Under the pieces are notes generated by a model that saw nothing but the letters and a program-made list of their open reading frames with translations, made no database searches and was not told the origin of the DNA. DNA of 57,961 nucleotides from positions 1-57,961 of the forward strand of contig QHZB01000184.1 of the NCBI GenBank assembly GCA_003224525.1, read 5' to 3'. The position numbers were made by a program, and so were the translations under genes. Source of the stretch: Acidobacteriota bacterium (GTDB lineage Bacteria; Acidobacteriota; Terriglobia; Acidiferrales; UBA7541). Below are positions 38,170-47,030 of this stretch, piece after piece; position 1 is the first letter of the stretch; the number at the start of each line of letters is the position of its first letter.

Positions 38170-38973
38170 ATGCGCAGAATAACATCTGATTCAAAGGAAG
38201 CGCGCACCATTGTCGTAACTGGCGGAGCAGATGGCATAGGCCGAGCCGTAGTCCTGCTTTGTGCGGCACGCGGAGACCAGATCGCAGTGCTTGACAAGAA
38301 CGCCGAAGCAGCAAAAACTACAGCCGACGAAGCAGTGAAAAGAGGCGCCAAATCTGCATTGGGCCTCGTATGCGATGTTGGGTTTGAAGAACAGGTTGAG
38401 AAAGCCTTTGAGATCATCTGGAACAAGCTAGGAGCTCCGTATGGTTTGTTTACCAGTGCGGCTATTGATCTCGGAGGCCTCATACACGAACTTCCAGCTG
38501 CGACGTGGCACCAAGTTCTAGATACCAATCTGAATGGCACTTTTCTCGCCTGTAAGCACGCGATCAGAAGAATGCGGCAGGCAGATGTGCCAGGTTCCAT
38601 TGTGTGCGCATCTTCACCGACCGGGTTCGTGGCGCTGGCTGCTGGAGGAACCGGCGCCTATAGCGCAACAAAGGGCGGAATATCCTCACTCGTACGTTGC
38701 ATGGCGATTGATTACGCTCCTTATGGCATCCGGGTGAATGCAGTTGTTCCCGGTGCGACGGAGACTCGCTTGATGTGGAGCAACGTTCCCGCCGAAGATA
38801 TTCCGCGCATGCGTAGAGTCCTTTCTAAAGAGATTCCCCTGGGGCGCTTAGCACAGCCAGAAGAGCCGGCCCAGGCTGTCGCTTGGTTACTTTCAGAAGA
38901 ATCTTCTTACGTCACTGGATCACATCTTATTTGCGACGGGGGTATTCTCGCAAAAGCATCCATCAGCACATGA
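38170..38973 (+). CDS. SDR-family dehydrogenase, probably sugar-specific
   Basis: A 267-residue classical SDR. It has the cofactor loop TGGADGIG near residues 18-25, Ser in IVCASSPTG, YSATK catalytic pair, and the C-terminal YVTGSHLICDGG. The enolase-superfamily gene begins 29 nt downstream on the same strand, so they are an operon. In known sugar-acid routes (fuconate, rhamnonate, galactonate) an SDR and an enolase-superfamily dehydratase act in the same pathway, so a sugar 1-dehydrogenase or 2-keto-3-deoxy-sugar-acid dehydrogenase is plausible. That is inference from context. Confidence 0.87.
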   Translation: MRRITSDSKEARTIVVTGGADGIGRAVVLLCAARGDQIAVLDKNAEAAKTTADEAVKRGAKSALGLVCDVGFEEQVEKAFEIIWNKLGAPYGLFTSAAIDLGGLIHELPAATWHQVLDTNLNGTFLACKHAIRRMRQADVPGSIVCASSPTGFVALAAGGTGAYSATKGGISSLVRCMAIDYAPYGIRVNAVVPGATETRLMWSNVPAEDIPRMRRVLSKEIPLGRLAQPEEPAQAVAWLLSEESSYVTGSHLICDGGILAKASIST

Positions 38974-39002
38974 GTACATTCGTTTAGAACGGTAATAGCG
39001 CT

Positions 39003-40136
39003 ATGAAAATCGTGAAAATAAAAGCGGCGGGCTTGCGCGGCTGCACACCAGAAGGGGGATGGGCCAACGAGATAAAGCCCCAGGATTGCGTGCATACGCT
39101 CGTTGCCGTCTTTACGGACGAGGGCATTACCGGATGGGGATCGGTCTTCACCAATGACGGATTGGTGCAGGCGGCTCTGCAGGTTCTTGAACCCTTATAT
39201 GTTGGTGAAAATCCCCAGGAACCAGAACGCGTGAGCGAGAAACTTCATGCGAACACGTTCTGGATGGGTCGCGGGGGGACGATCACCCACACCATCAGTG
39301 GGATTGACATAGCCATGTGGGACATCCTGGGCAAGACCACGGGGCAGCCGGTCGGCAGGTTGTTGGGCGGTTGCTACCGAAATCGTGTTCTCCCCTATGC
39401 TTCGCTGCTGATGCGCAAACCGGGCGCACTCGCAGAACATCTCATCGCGATCCGCGAGCAAGGCTTCCGGGCATTCAAGATTGGCTGGGGACCATTCGGC
39501 CGCCAAAGCGATGCGATGGATGAGCAGATTGTCCGAGCTGCCCGTGAGGCAGTTGGGTCCGAAGCCCTGCTCATGGTGGATGCGGGGGGCAGCGATGCGT
39601 TCTGGCATCGGTCCTTCAAATGGGCGGTTCGAACCGCCCGCATGTTGGCCGACTTCGGCGTCTATTGGTTTGAGGAGCCATTGCCTCCCGATAATTTGTC
39701 CAATTACGTGCTACTACGGCAAAACTCACCCTTGCCCATCGCGGGGGGCGAGGTTCTGACTCGGCGGCAATCGTTCGTCCCATGGCTCCAAGGTCGTGCG
39801 CTCGATATTGTGCAGCCAGATGTGACGAAAGTTGGCGGCATCAGCGAAGAGCGGAGGATTGCTTGGATGGCAGAGGAGAATGGTATTCGCTTCATTCCGC
39901 ATGGATGGAACACTGCCGTGGGGCTGGCTGCTGACCTTCATCTTGCGTCCGCAAGCCGAGACACGGACATGGTGGAGTACCTCACCGGTTCTCCTTTTAT
40001 CGATGACATTGTGGAGAACAAATGGCAATTGGATGATAACGGTATGCTGGTGGTGCCGAACGGGCCGGGACTGGGTATTTCCCTCAATCTTGACGCAGTG
40101 GAGAAGTACACCGGTCAAAGATTTAGCAGCTCGTAG
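39003..40136 (+). CDS. Enolase-superfamily sugar-acid dehydratase (mandelate racemase/MLE family)
   Basis: 377 residues. The metal ligands are readable as Asp193 (LLMVDAGG), Glu224 (WFEEPL) and Glu250 (IAGGEV). The general-base dyad of the mandelate-racemase subgroup is Asp273 (QPDVTKVGG) and His300 (FIPHGWN). On strand 2 the usual KxK is K159-I-G (AFKIGWG), so only one Lys is kept, which narrows the stereochemistry but does not fix it. Members dehydrate aldonic acids to 2-keto-3-deoxy acids in the cytosol. It is the second gene of the operon with the SDR. Galactonate-, rhamnonate- or fuconate-type activity are alternatives. Confidence 0.87.
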   Translation: MKIVKIKAAGLRGCTPEGGWANEIKPQDCVHTLVAVFTDEGITGWGSVFTNDGLVQAALQVLEPLYVGENPQEPERVSEKLHANTFWMGRGGTITHTISGIDIAMWDILGKTTGQPVGRLLGGCYRNRVLPYASLLMRKPGALAEHLIAIREQGFRAFKIGWGPFGRQSDAMDEQIVRAAREAVGSEALLMVDAGGSDAFWHRSFKWAVRTARMLADFGVYWFEEPLPPDNLSNYVLLRQNSPLPIAGGEVLTRRQSFVPWLQGRALDIVQPDVTKVGGISEERRIAWMAEENGIRFIPHGWNTAVGLAADLHLASASRDTDMVEYLTGSPFIDDIVENKWQLDDNGMLVVPNGPGLGISLNLDAVEKYTGQRFSSS

Positions 40137-40261
40137 CGACGCAATATCGGTGGTGCCTCATCCTGTCAGCCCCGTTATTTGCTGTTATGCCTGTAGAGCC
40201 TCCGAGTAGAGGAGACCTGGTAGAGCTGTAGGTTTTCTTTGGCTGTGTCCACCGTTTCCAG

Positions 40262-40600
40262 TTTCGGTCGCGGTAGGGATACCGATTGCTCGGCACCCCC
40301 CGCACAGACCCGTGCTGGCGCGTTTAACGCACACGGTTCTTACCTCGGATGTTTGGCGTCAAAGCGTTCAGTCGGGTACGGGTGAAGGATACAGACGTCA
40401 GGTAGCAAGCCTCCGAGTCGCTCCAGGAAGCGTTCCCAGGTCCAGCGGTTTCGTTGGCTTCGTCGGCGAATCTGACGCAGCCACATCCGAAGCACGTGAG
40501 TCCGGAATTGTCCCAAGCTCTTCTCGTTTCCAGGAACAGCATGATATTGGAAATATCCCCTCACCACTGCCGGCATAAATACTGCGCCAGGGCAGAACAT
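40262..40600 (-). mobile_element. 3' remnant of a group II intron with reverse-transcriptase C-terminus
   Basis: On the minus strand, 40340-40570 encodes the end of a group II intron-encoded reverse transcriptase/maturase: VVRGYFQYHAVPGN, then RRRSQRNRWTWERF and ILHPYPTERFDAKHPR before TAA. Immediately downstream are RNA-like hairpins: CCGTG...TTAA...GCACGG (about 40308-40337, domain V-like) and GGTGCCGA-GCAA-TCGGTATCCCTACC (about 40270-40302, domain VI-like with a bulged A). The reverse-transcriptase domain and intron 5' part are missing, so it is a dead fragment. The flank 40137-40261 shows no gene. Confidence 0.7.
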
Positions 40601-40756
40601 CCCTTGTTCTTGTTCTTTTGTAGCCAGTCCTTGACCCTTGCGACGGTGTTCTTGCCGGATAAGAGTTCCAGAATGGTTAGGGCAGTTTTCATGCCCGTCT
40701 TAGTTATACTAAGCGCGGCTGATAGTTCATCATTATTCTACGGGACATGCGCAGGG
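40601..40756. other. Unassigned debris between intron remnant and integrase fragment
   Basis: The minus strand holds an open stretch reading KTALTILELLSGKNTVARVK and on for about 43 codons. It has no start of its own and no recognised family. Most likely it is broken mobile-element sequence. Confidence 0.3.
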
Positions 40757-40947
40757 CTAGGCCACCAAAGCGTGAGAATTACCGAGAAGCATTACGCACC
40801 GTGGGTGCGCTCGCGACAGGAACAACTGGAAGCGGATTTGGTTAACGCCTGGAGCCGCGATCCGCTCGTTCTCTTGCAAACTGGGGTACACCAGAAGTAC
40901 GCGGAAAGGAGCGGCCCAACGACTCGTTCATCTTCAATAAGAAGGAC
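40757..40947 (+). pseudogene. Tyrosine recombinase C-terminal fragment (right copy)
   Basis: The frame reads GLGHQSVRITEKHYAPW and continues about 45 residues. LGH is the conserved third catalytic box and HY carries the nucleophilic Tyr of phage-type integrases. The N-terminal and central domains are absent; sequence upstream is unrelated debris. The fragment points toward the 3' end of tRNA-Leu, the usual placing of an integrase beside its attachment site. It is not functional. Confidence 0.78.
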
Positions 40948-40975
40948 TGGTGCCCGGGGTGGGAGTCGAACCCAC
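40761..40975 (+). repeat. Right copy of the ~216-bp direct repeat
   Basis: Matches 20033-20248 in the same orientation and ends in the T-arm of the intact tRNA-Leu. Beyond 40975 this copy continues with genuine tRNA-Leu sequence, while the left copy diverges. The right copy therefore marks the native tRNA end. Confidence 0.88.
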
Positions 40976-41035
40976 ATGAGGAAAAATCCCCGGAGGATTT
41001 TAAGTCCTCAGCGTCTGCCATTCCGCCACCCGGGC
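40948..41035 (-). tRNA. tRNA-Leu (anticodon UAA)
   Basis: 88 nt with encoded CCA. Acceptor GCCCGGG pairs with CCCGGGC. The D-arm starts GGCGGAATGGCAGACGC, the anticodon stem-loop GGACTTAAAATCC gives anticodon TAA, the long variable arm (CGGGGATTTTTCCTC region) is of leucine type, and the T-arm is GTGGGTTCGACTCCCAC. Its 3' end is the likely integration target of the elements to the left. Confidence 0.95.
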
Positions 41036-41512
41036 AGGGCAGATAAGAAAACGTAACATGCGCGGGGACTGGGCTCAATTCAAATCGCAGATCGGCGTCT
41101 GGAGCTGGTTGTTAGTTTTGAGTTTTTCGTAAGCGATCAAAGCTCTTGCCTGTTTTGTATTTCCCCATTGTATTTCAGACTTACTGTTTACGGTTGCCAG
41201 TGTGGTGTACCGGAAATAACCGCAAATAGTCCGAGTGTTCTTTGGGGCGGCGGAGAAATGCTGAACACAGAGTTCAGGAGAGAGCACAGAGGACACGGAG
41301 TGTAAAGAAACGGCGGAAACCATTTCAGGGTATCTACGGGCCGGGAAACTAGACGGACGGTGCGTAGCTCCGAAACAGTTTCCAGGGTCGTGTGTTCAGG
41401 CGAGCGGGTTTTTTCGTTTTGGCGTAAAATCTCTTGACCCGATCCGTAACGAGGTGCATCTAAAATTTGACGTTGAGCTGCGGGTGTCCTCCTGCCCGCG
41501 ACAGGAGCTAAT
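41036..41512. other. Region between tRNA-Leu and the pentose-phosphate operon
   Basis: 477 bp. It must hold the tRNA promoter (minus) and the operon promoter (plus). TTGACC near 41432 lies upstream of TAAAAT-like sequence, but the spacing is poor. The operon starts at GTG 41513 with ACAGGAG upstream. A minus-strand frame of 82 codons (41075-41323, containing NTKQARALIAYEKLK) is open but unrecognised; it may be a gene remnant. Confidence 0.35.
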
Positions 41513-42019
41513 GTGAGTCAGCCGAAGAGCCAGCTGGACCTTGACCTGCTAAGCATCAATACCATCCGAACCCTGGCGATCGACGCGGTCCAACAGGCAA
41601 ATTCAGGCCATCCCGGCGCCCCGATGGGTCTTGCTCCAGTGGTCTACGCTCTGTGGCAACGGTTCCTCCGCTACGACCCTATGGATCCCACATGGCAAAA
41701 TCGTGACCGTTTTGTTCTGTCCGCGGGTCACGCCTCGATGCTTCTTTATGCCACGCTCCACTTGACCGGGGTGCGCGCAGTCAATACGCAAGGAAAAGTT
41801 ACAAACGATGCTGCTGTGTCTATGGAGGAGATCAAACGCTTCCGGCAAATCGACAGCAAGACCCCTGGACATCCTGAGTCGCACATAACTTCCGGAGTGG
41901 AAACGACAACCGGGCCGTTGGGGCAGGGGGCGGGAAATAGCGTGGGGATGGCCATTGCCGGTAAATGGCTGGCGGAAAATTTCAATCGTGCGGAGATGGC
42001 GACCTCATGGAAGGACTAG
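41513..42019 (+). CDS. tkt: Transketolase, N-terminal piece (frame broken)
   Basis: Start of transketolase, the thiamine-diphosphate enzyme that moves two-carbon units in the non-oxidative pentose phosphate route. It begins at GTG 41513 with ACAGGAG upstream. Typical segments are [40 protein letters not shown], and [20 protein letters not shown]. After KWLAENFNR the family would continue for about 13 residues to the GDG cofactor motif. Instead the frame reads nine unrelated residues and stops. The remaining protein lies in another frame. Either this allele is broken or the sequence has a local assembly deletion. Confidence 0.8.
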   Translation: MSQPKSQLDLDLLSINTIRTLAIDAVQQANSGHPGAPMGLAPVVYALWQRFLRYDPMDPTWQNRDRFVLSAGHASMLLYATLHLTGVRAVNTQGKVTNDAAVSMEEIKRFRQIDSKTPGHPESHITSGVETTTGPLGQGAGNSVGMAIAGKWLAENFNRAEMATSWKD

Positions 42020-43539
42020 CGTCGGAAGCCGCCTCCCTCGCAGGCCATCTGAAGCTGTCAAATCTGTGCTGGATCTACGACAACAACCACGTAACGCTTG
42101 ACGGTCCCGCCGAATGGTCCTTTAGCGAGGACGTGATAGCGCGTTTTTCGGGCTACGGCTGGAACGTCACGCACGTCACGGACGCAAACGATTTGGACAT
42201 GCTGGGCCGCGGCTACGAAAATTTTCTCAAATCGAAAGACCGGCCGACGCTCATCGTGGTGGATAGCCACATCGGCTACGGATCGCCGCACAAGCAGGAT
42301 TCCTACGAAGCGCATGGCGAGCCGCTGGGCGAGGCGGAAGTCAAACTCGTGAAGAAAAACTACGGATGGCCAGAAGATGCGAAGTTCCTGGTTCCCGACG
42401 GAGTCTACGACCGGTTCAAGAACGGCGTGGGGAAGCGCGGAGCCGTGGCCCGCGCGGCGTGGAATGCAAAATACGAGGAGTACAAGAAACAGTTTCCGCA
42501 GCAGGCCGAACAACTGAACAGGATGCAGAGCGGCCAATTGCCGGACGGCTGGGACAAAGACTTGCCGAGCTTCGCCGCCGATCCGAAGGGCATGGCGACG
42601 CGCGAATCCTCAGGAAAAACGCTGAACGCGCTGGCGAAGAATATCCCGTGGCTGATTGGCGGATCGGCGGACCTGGCCAAATCCAACAAGACGAACCTGA
42701 CGTTTGACGGTGCGGGAGACTTCTACCCGGATCAGTATCGCGGGCGCAACATCCACTTCGGAGTGCGGGAACATGCCATGGGCGCAATCGTGAACGGCAT
42801 GACGCTGACGAAACTCCGCGCGTTCAGCGCAACGTTCTTTAATTTCAGCGACTACATGCGGCCGAGCATGCGCCTCGGCGCACTGATGGAAATCCCCGCG
42901 ATTTACATTTTCACGCACGACTCGATCGGCGTGGGAGAAGACGGGCCAACGCATCAGCCCATCGAGCAACTGGCGTCCTTGCGCGCGATGCCGAACATGC
43001 TGGTTCTGCGGCCGGGCGATGCCAATGAAGTGGTGGAAGCCTACAAAATCATCCTGCAACATACTCATGGGCCCGCGACGCTCGTGCTGACGCGCCAAGC
43101 CATGCCCACGTTCGATCGCACGAAATATGCGCCCGCCTCAGGCGTCGCGAAGGGCGCTTACATTCTCTCAGATGCTCCGGGCGGGAAACCCGATGTGATC
43201 CTTATGGGCAGCGGAAGCGAAGTTTCTCTTTGCGTGGAGGCCGGCGAAAAATTGAATGCGGCCGGCATCAAGGTACGGGTCGTCAGCATGCCGTCATGGG
43301 AACTCTTCGAACGCCAGGAGGCCGCGTATAGGGAGAGTGTTCTCCCGGCGAGTGTGAGCGCACGGGTTTCCGTGGAGATGGCTTCCACGTTTGGATGGGA
43401 GCGCTACGTTGGCCTAAAGGGCAAAATCATCGGGATGCGCAGTTTCGGCGCATCGGCGCCGTTGAAGGACCTGTTGAAGAAATTCGGCATGGAAGCGGAC
43501 AAGGTCGTGGCGGCGGCGAGGGAAGTCCTCGGAAAGTGA
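41965..43539 (+). CDS. tkt: Transketolase, C-terminal piece (frame broken)
   Basis: Homology begins at about 41989 with [19 protein letters not shown], the thiamine-diphosphate/Mg motif. It continues through the pyrimidine-binding domain ([35 protein letters not shown]) to a normal C-terminus, [15 protein letters not shown]. The pieces together give about 675 residues, some 14 short of the family, fitting a deletion of about 40 nt at 41986-41989 that also shifts the frame. The ATG at 41965 lies inside the first piece and lacks a good ribosome binding site, so separate translation is doubtful. rpiB follows after 7 nt. Confidence 0.82.
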   Translation: MAGGKFQSCGDGDLMEGLASEAASLAGHLKLSNLCWIYDNNHVTLDGPAEWSFSEDVIARFSGYGWNVTHVTDANDLDMLGRGYENFLKSKDRPTLIVVDSHIGYGSPHKQDSYEAHGEPLGEAEVKLVKKNYGWPEDAKFLVPDGVYDRFKNGVGKRGAVARAAWNAKYEEYKKQFPQQAEQLNRMQSGQLPDGWDKDLPSFAADPKGMATRESSGKTLNALAKNIPWLIGGSADLAKSNKTNLTFDGAGDFYPDQYRGRNIHFGVREHAMGAIVNGMTLTKLRAFSATFFNFSDYMRPSMRLGALMEIPAIYIFTHDSIGVGEDGPTHQPIEQLASLRAMPNMLVLRPGDANEVVEAYKIILQHTHGPATLVLTRQAMPTFDRTKYAPASGVAKGAYILSDAPGGKPDVILMGSGSEVSLCVEAGEKLNAAGIKVRVVSMPSWELFERQEAAYRESVLPASVSARVSVEMASTFGWERYVGLKGKIIGMRSFGASAPLKDLLKKFGMEADKVVAAAREVLGK

Positions 43540-43546
43540 AACGGCA

Positions 43547-44011
43547 ATGAAGATCGTGATTGGCTCGGACCACGCTGGATTTCAAATGAAGGCAGCCATG
43601 GGCGATTTACTGCGCTCGCTGGGACACGATGTGCTGGATGTCGGCGCGTTCAATGAAGACCCATCCGACTATCCAGACTTTGCTGAAGCCGTGGGCCGGG
43701 CAGTGCTGGACCGCAAGGCCGAGCGCGGCGTGCTCATCTGCGGCAGCGGGGTCGGGGCGAGCGTGGCGGCAAATAAGCTGCCGGGGATCCGGTCGGCGGT
43801 GTGCCACGATTCCTATTCCGCGCATCAGGGCGTGGAGCACGACGATATGAACGTGCTCGTGCTCGGTTCGCGCATCATCGGCTCGAAGCTCGCAGAGGAC
43901 TTGGTGAAGGCGTTCCTGGCCGCAAAATTTACGAACGAAGAGCGGCACGTGCGGCGGCTTGGAAAAGTGAAAGCACTGGAAGCAAAGTTTGCGGCAGGCT
44001 TGAAACAGTAA
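43547..44011 (+). CDS. rpiB: Ribose-5-phosphate isomerase B
   Basis: Interconverts ribose 5-phosphate and ribulose 5-phosphate. 154 residues, as in the LacAB/RpiB family. The N-terminal phosphate-binding segment is [15 protein letters not shown], and the catalytic loop [17 protein letters not shown] has Cys as the base. [21 protein letters not shown] matches the family's second-subunit segment. It is 7 nt after the transketolase stop in the same operon. Confidence 0.93.
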   Translation: MKIVIGSDHAGFQMKAAMGDLLRSLGHDVLDVGAFNEDPSDYPDFAEAVGRAVLDRKAERGVLICGSGVGASVAANKLPGIRSAVCHDSYSAHQGVEHDDMNVLVLGSRIIGSKLAEDLVKAFLAAKFTNEERHVRRLGKVKALEAKFAAGLKQ

Positions 44012-44105
44012 GAAAAACGATTGGTATTCGAAGCGAGAAGCGCGCCCAGGGCGCTGAGGCGTACAATAAGATTTCGAAGCTTATTCGATGTGAAGGAGAA
44101 CGAGT

Positions 44106-45275
44106 ATGACGACTACGACGACCATCCCAACCATAGGCACCGGCCAGGGAGCGAACCCCCTGAAGGGGCTGCTGGCCTGCGGACAATCCCCCTGGATGGA
44201 TTACATCCGCAGAGACCTGCTCACCAGCGGACAGTTGAAAAAGTACATTGAAAACGACGGCCTGCGGGGCATGACCTCGAATCCGGCGATCTTTGAAAAA
44301 GCCATCACGGGAAGCAATCTCTATACCGACATCCTGACCTCGACCGAGGCGAAGAAGCTCGATGCCAATGGCCTCTTCGAGAAAGTCGCGATTCGCGACG
44401 TCGAGGACGCTTGCGACATATTCAAGCCAGTGTATGCGGAAACGAAGCGGCGCGACGGTTACGTGAGCCTGGAAGTCTCACCGTTTCTTGGCTTCGACAC
44501 GAAAGCCTCGCTCGCGGAAGCTCGCCGCCTGTGGAAGGCCGTGGATCGCCCCAACGTCATGATCAAGATTCCCGGCACGCCCGAAGGACTCCCCGCCATA
44601 CGCCAGGCGCTCGAAGAAGGGATCAACATCAATATCACGCTCCTCTTTGCACAGTCCGCTTACGAGAAAGTCGCCGAAGCGTTTCTATCCGCCCTGGAAG
44701 ATCGCGCTGCAAAGGGCTTAGACATCAGCAAAATCGCCAGCGTCGCCAGCTTTTTCGTCAGCCGCATCGATACCCTAATTGATAGCAAGATCGATGAGAA
44801 ACTCAAGACTGCGACGGATGCCGGCCAGAAAGCCCTGTTCGAAAGCCTCCGCGGCAAGGTGGCGATTGCCAATGCCAGGCTCACTTACAAGAAGTATCAG
44901 GAGCTTTTTGGTGGCCCGCGTTGGAAGGCGCTCGCGGCCAAAGGCGCGCAGACTCAGCGTCTGCTCTGGGCCAGCACCAGCACCAAGAATCCAAAGTATC
45001 GCGATGTGATGTACGTCGAAGAATTGATCGGCGCAGACACTGTGGACACGATTCCTCCGGCGACCTTTGATGCCTTCCGCGATCACGGCAAGCTGCGCCA
45101 CAGCCTTACCGAAAATGTCGAAGGAGCCGCGAAGACCATGGCGGACCTTGCCAAGGCAGGCATTTCGATGAAGGAAGTGACCGACAAGCTTTTGGTGGAC
45201 GGCGTCAAGCTGTTTGCCGACGCCTTCAAGACCCTGCTGGATGCCGTGGCCAAAAACGCAGGGGTGCGTGCGTGA
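44106..45275 (+). CDS. tal: Transaldolase
   Basis: Transfers dihydroxyacetone units in the non-oxidative pentose phosphate route. 389 residues, the long bacterial type. Motifs are GLRGMTSNPAIFEKAI at the N-terminus, the Schiff-base Lys in NVMIKIPGTPEG, GININITLLFA, and VASFFVSRIDT. The ATG has GAAGGAGAACG upstream. The stop codon overlaps the pgi start (GTGA), so the two are translationally coupled, as seen in other bacteria where tal and pgi are adjacent or fused. Confidence 0.95.
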   Translation: MTTTTTIPTIGTGQGANPLKGLLACGQSPWMDYIRRDLLTSGQLKKYIENDGLRGMTSNPAIFEKAITGSNLYTDILTSTEAKKLDANGLFEKVAIRDVEDACDIFKPVYAETKRRDGYVSLEVSPFLGFDTKASLAEARRLWKAVDRPNVMIKIPGTPEGLPAIRQALEEGININITLLFAQSAYEKVAEAFLSALEDRAAKGLDISKIASVASFFVSRIDTLIDSKIDEKLKTATDAGQKALFESLRGKVAIANARLTYKKYQELFGGPRWKALAAKGAQTQRLLWASTSTKNPKYRDVMYVEELIGADTVDTIPPATFDAFRDHGKLRHSLTENVEGAAKTMADLAKAGISMKEVTDKLLVDGVKLFADAFKTLLDAVAKNAGVRA

Positions 45276-46987
45276 GTCTAAACCGCCAGACCTACAAGTT
45301 ACCCGGTCCGCTTGCAGGGGCGGTTGCTTCATCGCTGGAAGAGTGGAAGAAGAATAATAAAGTAGCGCGCCTTTGGCAGAAGGATGCTTCGCTCTGGAGT
45401 GGCACGGACGAGAGTAATTGGCTCGGCTGGCTCACCATCACCGAAGAACAGCTCGCGCACACTGACGCTCTCAAGCAGATCGCCGAGGACGTGAAGAAAA
45501 CGCGCTTCAAGCATGCGCTCTTGCTGGGCATGGGCGGCTCCAGCCTCTGTCCCGAAGTTCTGCGCATGACCTTTGGAAAGATCAAAGGTTTTCCCGAGCT
45601 GCACGTTCTCGATTCCACCGACCCCGCGCAAATTAAGGCCATCGAAGCGAAAGTGGACCTCAAGAGCACGATTTTCATTGTCTCGAGTAAATCGGGAAGC
45701 ACGCTCGAGCCCAACATTTACAAGCAATACTTTTTCGAGCGCGTAAAGGCCAAGGTGGGCGAAAAAGAAGCCGGCAATCGCTTCATCGCCATCACCGATC
45801 CGGGTTCCAAGTTGCAGCAGGTCGCCGAAGCCGATAGGTTCCGCAAGATTTTCATGGGCGTGCCTGGCATTGGTGGCCGCTATTCGGCACTCTCCAACTT
45901 CGGCATGGTACCCGCCGCCGTGATGGGGCTGGATATTGCAAAATTCCTGAAAAACACCGAAGAGATGGTCAAGGCGTGTGGCGCTTCTTCTGCCGCCGAT
46001 TCCAATCCAGGCGTCATCCTGGGAACCATACTCGGCGTCGCGGCGAATCATGGCCGGGACAAAATTACGATCGTCACGTCGCCGGGAATTTCTGATCTCG
46101 GCGCGTGGCTCGAGCAATTGATTGCCGAATCCACCGGAAAAATCGGCAAAGGCATTATTCCGGTTGATCGCGAACGCCTCGCCAAACCAGCTAGCTATGG
46201 CAACGATCGGGTTTTCGCCTATCTTCGCCTGGCATCGAAACCCAACAAGGCACAAGATGCCGCGGTTGCCGCGCTTGAAAAAGCCGGGCATCCCGTGGTG
46301 CGCATCACGCTGCCAAATACTTACAATCTCGGGCAGGAATTTTTCCGTTGGGAAATCGCCACAGCCGTCGCTGGTTCTATCATCGGGATCAACGCCTTCA
46401 ACCAGCCTGACGTCGAAGCCAGCAAAATCGAAACCAAGAAACTCACCAGCCAGTACGAAACGACCGGAAGCCTTCCGCCGGAATCGCCTTTCTTCGAGGA
46501 GCAAGGTATCAAACTTTTCGCGGATGAAATGAATGCCGCCGCGTTGAACGGTGGCGCGAAACTTGCCGACGTTTTGAAAACGCATCTCTCGCGCCTCAGC
46601 GCGGGTGACTATTTCGCGGTCCTCGGCTACCTAACGATGAATCCCGCAAATGAAAAGACCTTGCAAACGATTCGGCACGCTGTGCGCGACAAGAAAAAAG
46701 TGGCCACCGTTCTCGGCTTTGGGCCGCGCTTCCTGCACTCCACTGGCCAGGCCTACAAAGGCGGTCCCAATAGCGGCGTTTTTCTGCAGATCACTTGCGA
46801 CGATGCAAAGGATCTTCCGGTGCCCGGGCAGAAATACACCTTCGGGATCGTGAAAGCCGCGCAAGCCCGTGGCGATTTTGCCGTTCTTGCCGAGCGCGGC
46901 CGCCGCGCCTTGCGCGTGCACTTGGGGAAGAACCTGAAATCAGGGCTCGCAACGCTGGCCGGGGCCGTGCAAAAAGCAATCGCATAA
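45272..46987 (+). CDS. pgi: Glucose-6-phosphate isomerase
   Basis: Interconverts glucose 6-phosphate and fructose 6-phosphate, joining glycolysis to the oxidative branch. 571 residues. [14 protein letters not shown] and [13 protein letters not shown] are the sugar-phosphate-binding SIS motifs, and a second SIS region contains [20 protein letters not shown]. The GTG start overlaps the tal stop by 4 nt. It belongs to the divergent Pgi type found next to or fused with transaldolase rather than the E. coli type; this placement is by general resemblance. Confidence 0.92.
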   Translation: MSLNRQTYKLPGPLAGAVASSLEEWKKNNKVARLWQKDASLWSGTDESNWLGWLTITEEQLAHTDALKQIAEDVKKTRFKHALLLGMGGSSLCPEVLRMTFGKIKGFPELHVLDSTDPAQIKAIEAKVDLKSTIFIVSSKSGSTLEPNIYKQYFFERVKAKVGEKEAGNRFIAITDPGSKLQQVAEADRFRKIFMGVPGIGGRYSALSNFGMVPAAVMGLDIAKFLKNTEEMVKACGASSAADSNPGVILGTILGVAANHGRDKITIVTSPGISDLGAWLEQLIAESTGKIGKGIIPVDRERLAKPASYGNDRVFAYLRLASKPNKAQDAAVAALEKAGHPVVRITLPNTYNLGQEFFRWEIATAVAGSIIGINAFNQPDVEASKIETKKLTSQYETTGSLPPESPFFEEQGIKLFADEMNAAALNGGAKLADVLKTHLSRLSAGDYFAVLGYLTMNPANEKTLQTIRHAVRDKKKVATVLGFGPRFLHSTGQAYKGGPNSGVFLQITCDDAKDLPVPGQKYTFGIVKAAQARGDFAVLAERGRRALRVHLGKNLKSGLATLAGAVQKAIA

Positions 46988-47030
46988 TACGCTGAACCAT
47001 TTCTTTCACACAGAACGAGGAGCGCAGACG

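Noticed and set aside
40454-40756. Upstream half of the plus-strand frame that contains the integrase end
   Set aside because: It is antisense to the intron maturase fragment and unrelated to integrases; only the part from about 40757 is homologous.
45329-46585. 418-codon minus-strand frame
   Set aside because: Antisense shadow of pgi, which has unmistakable SIS motifs.
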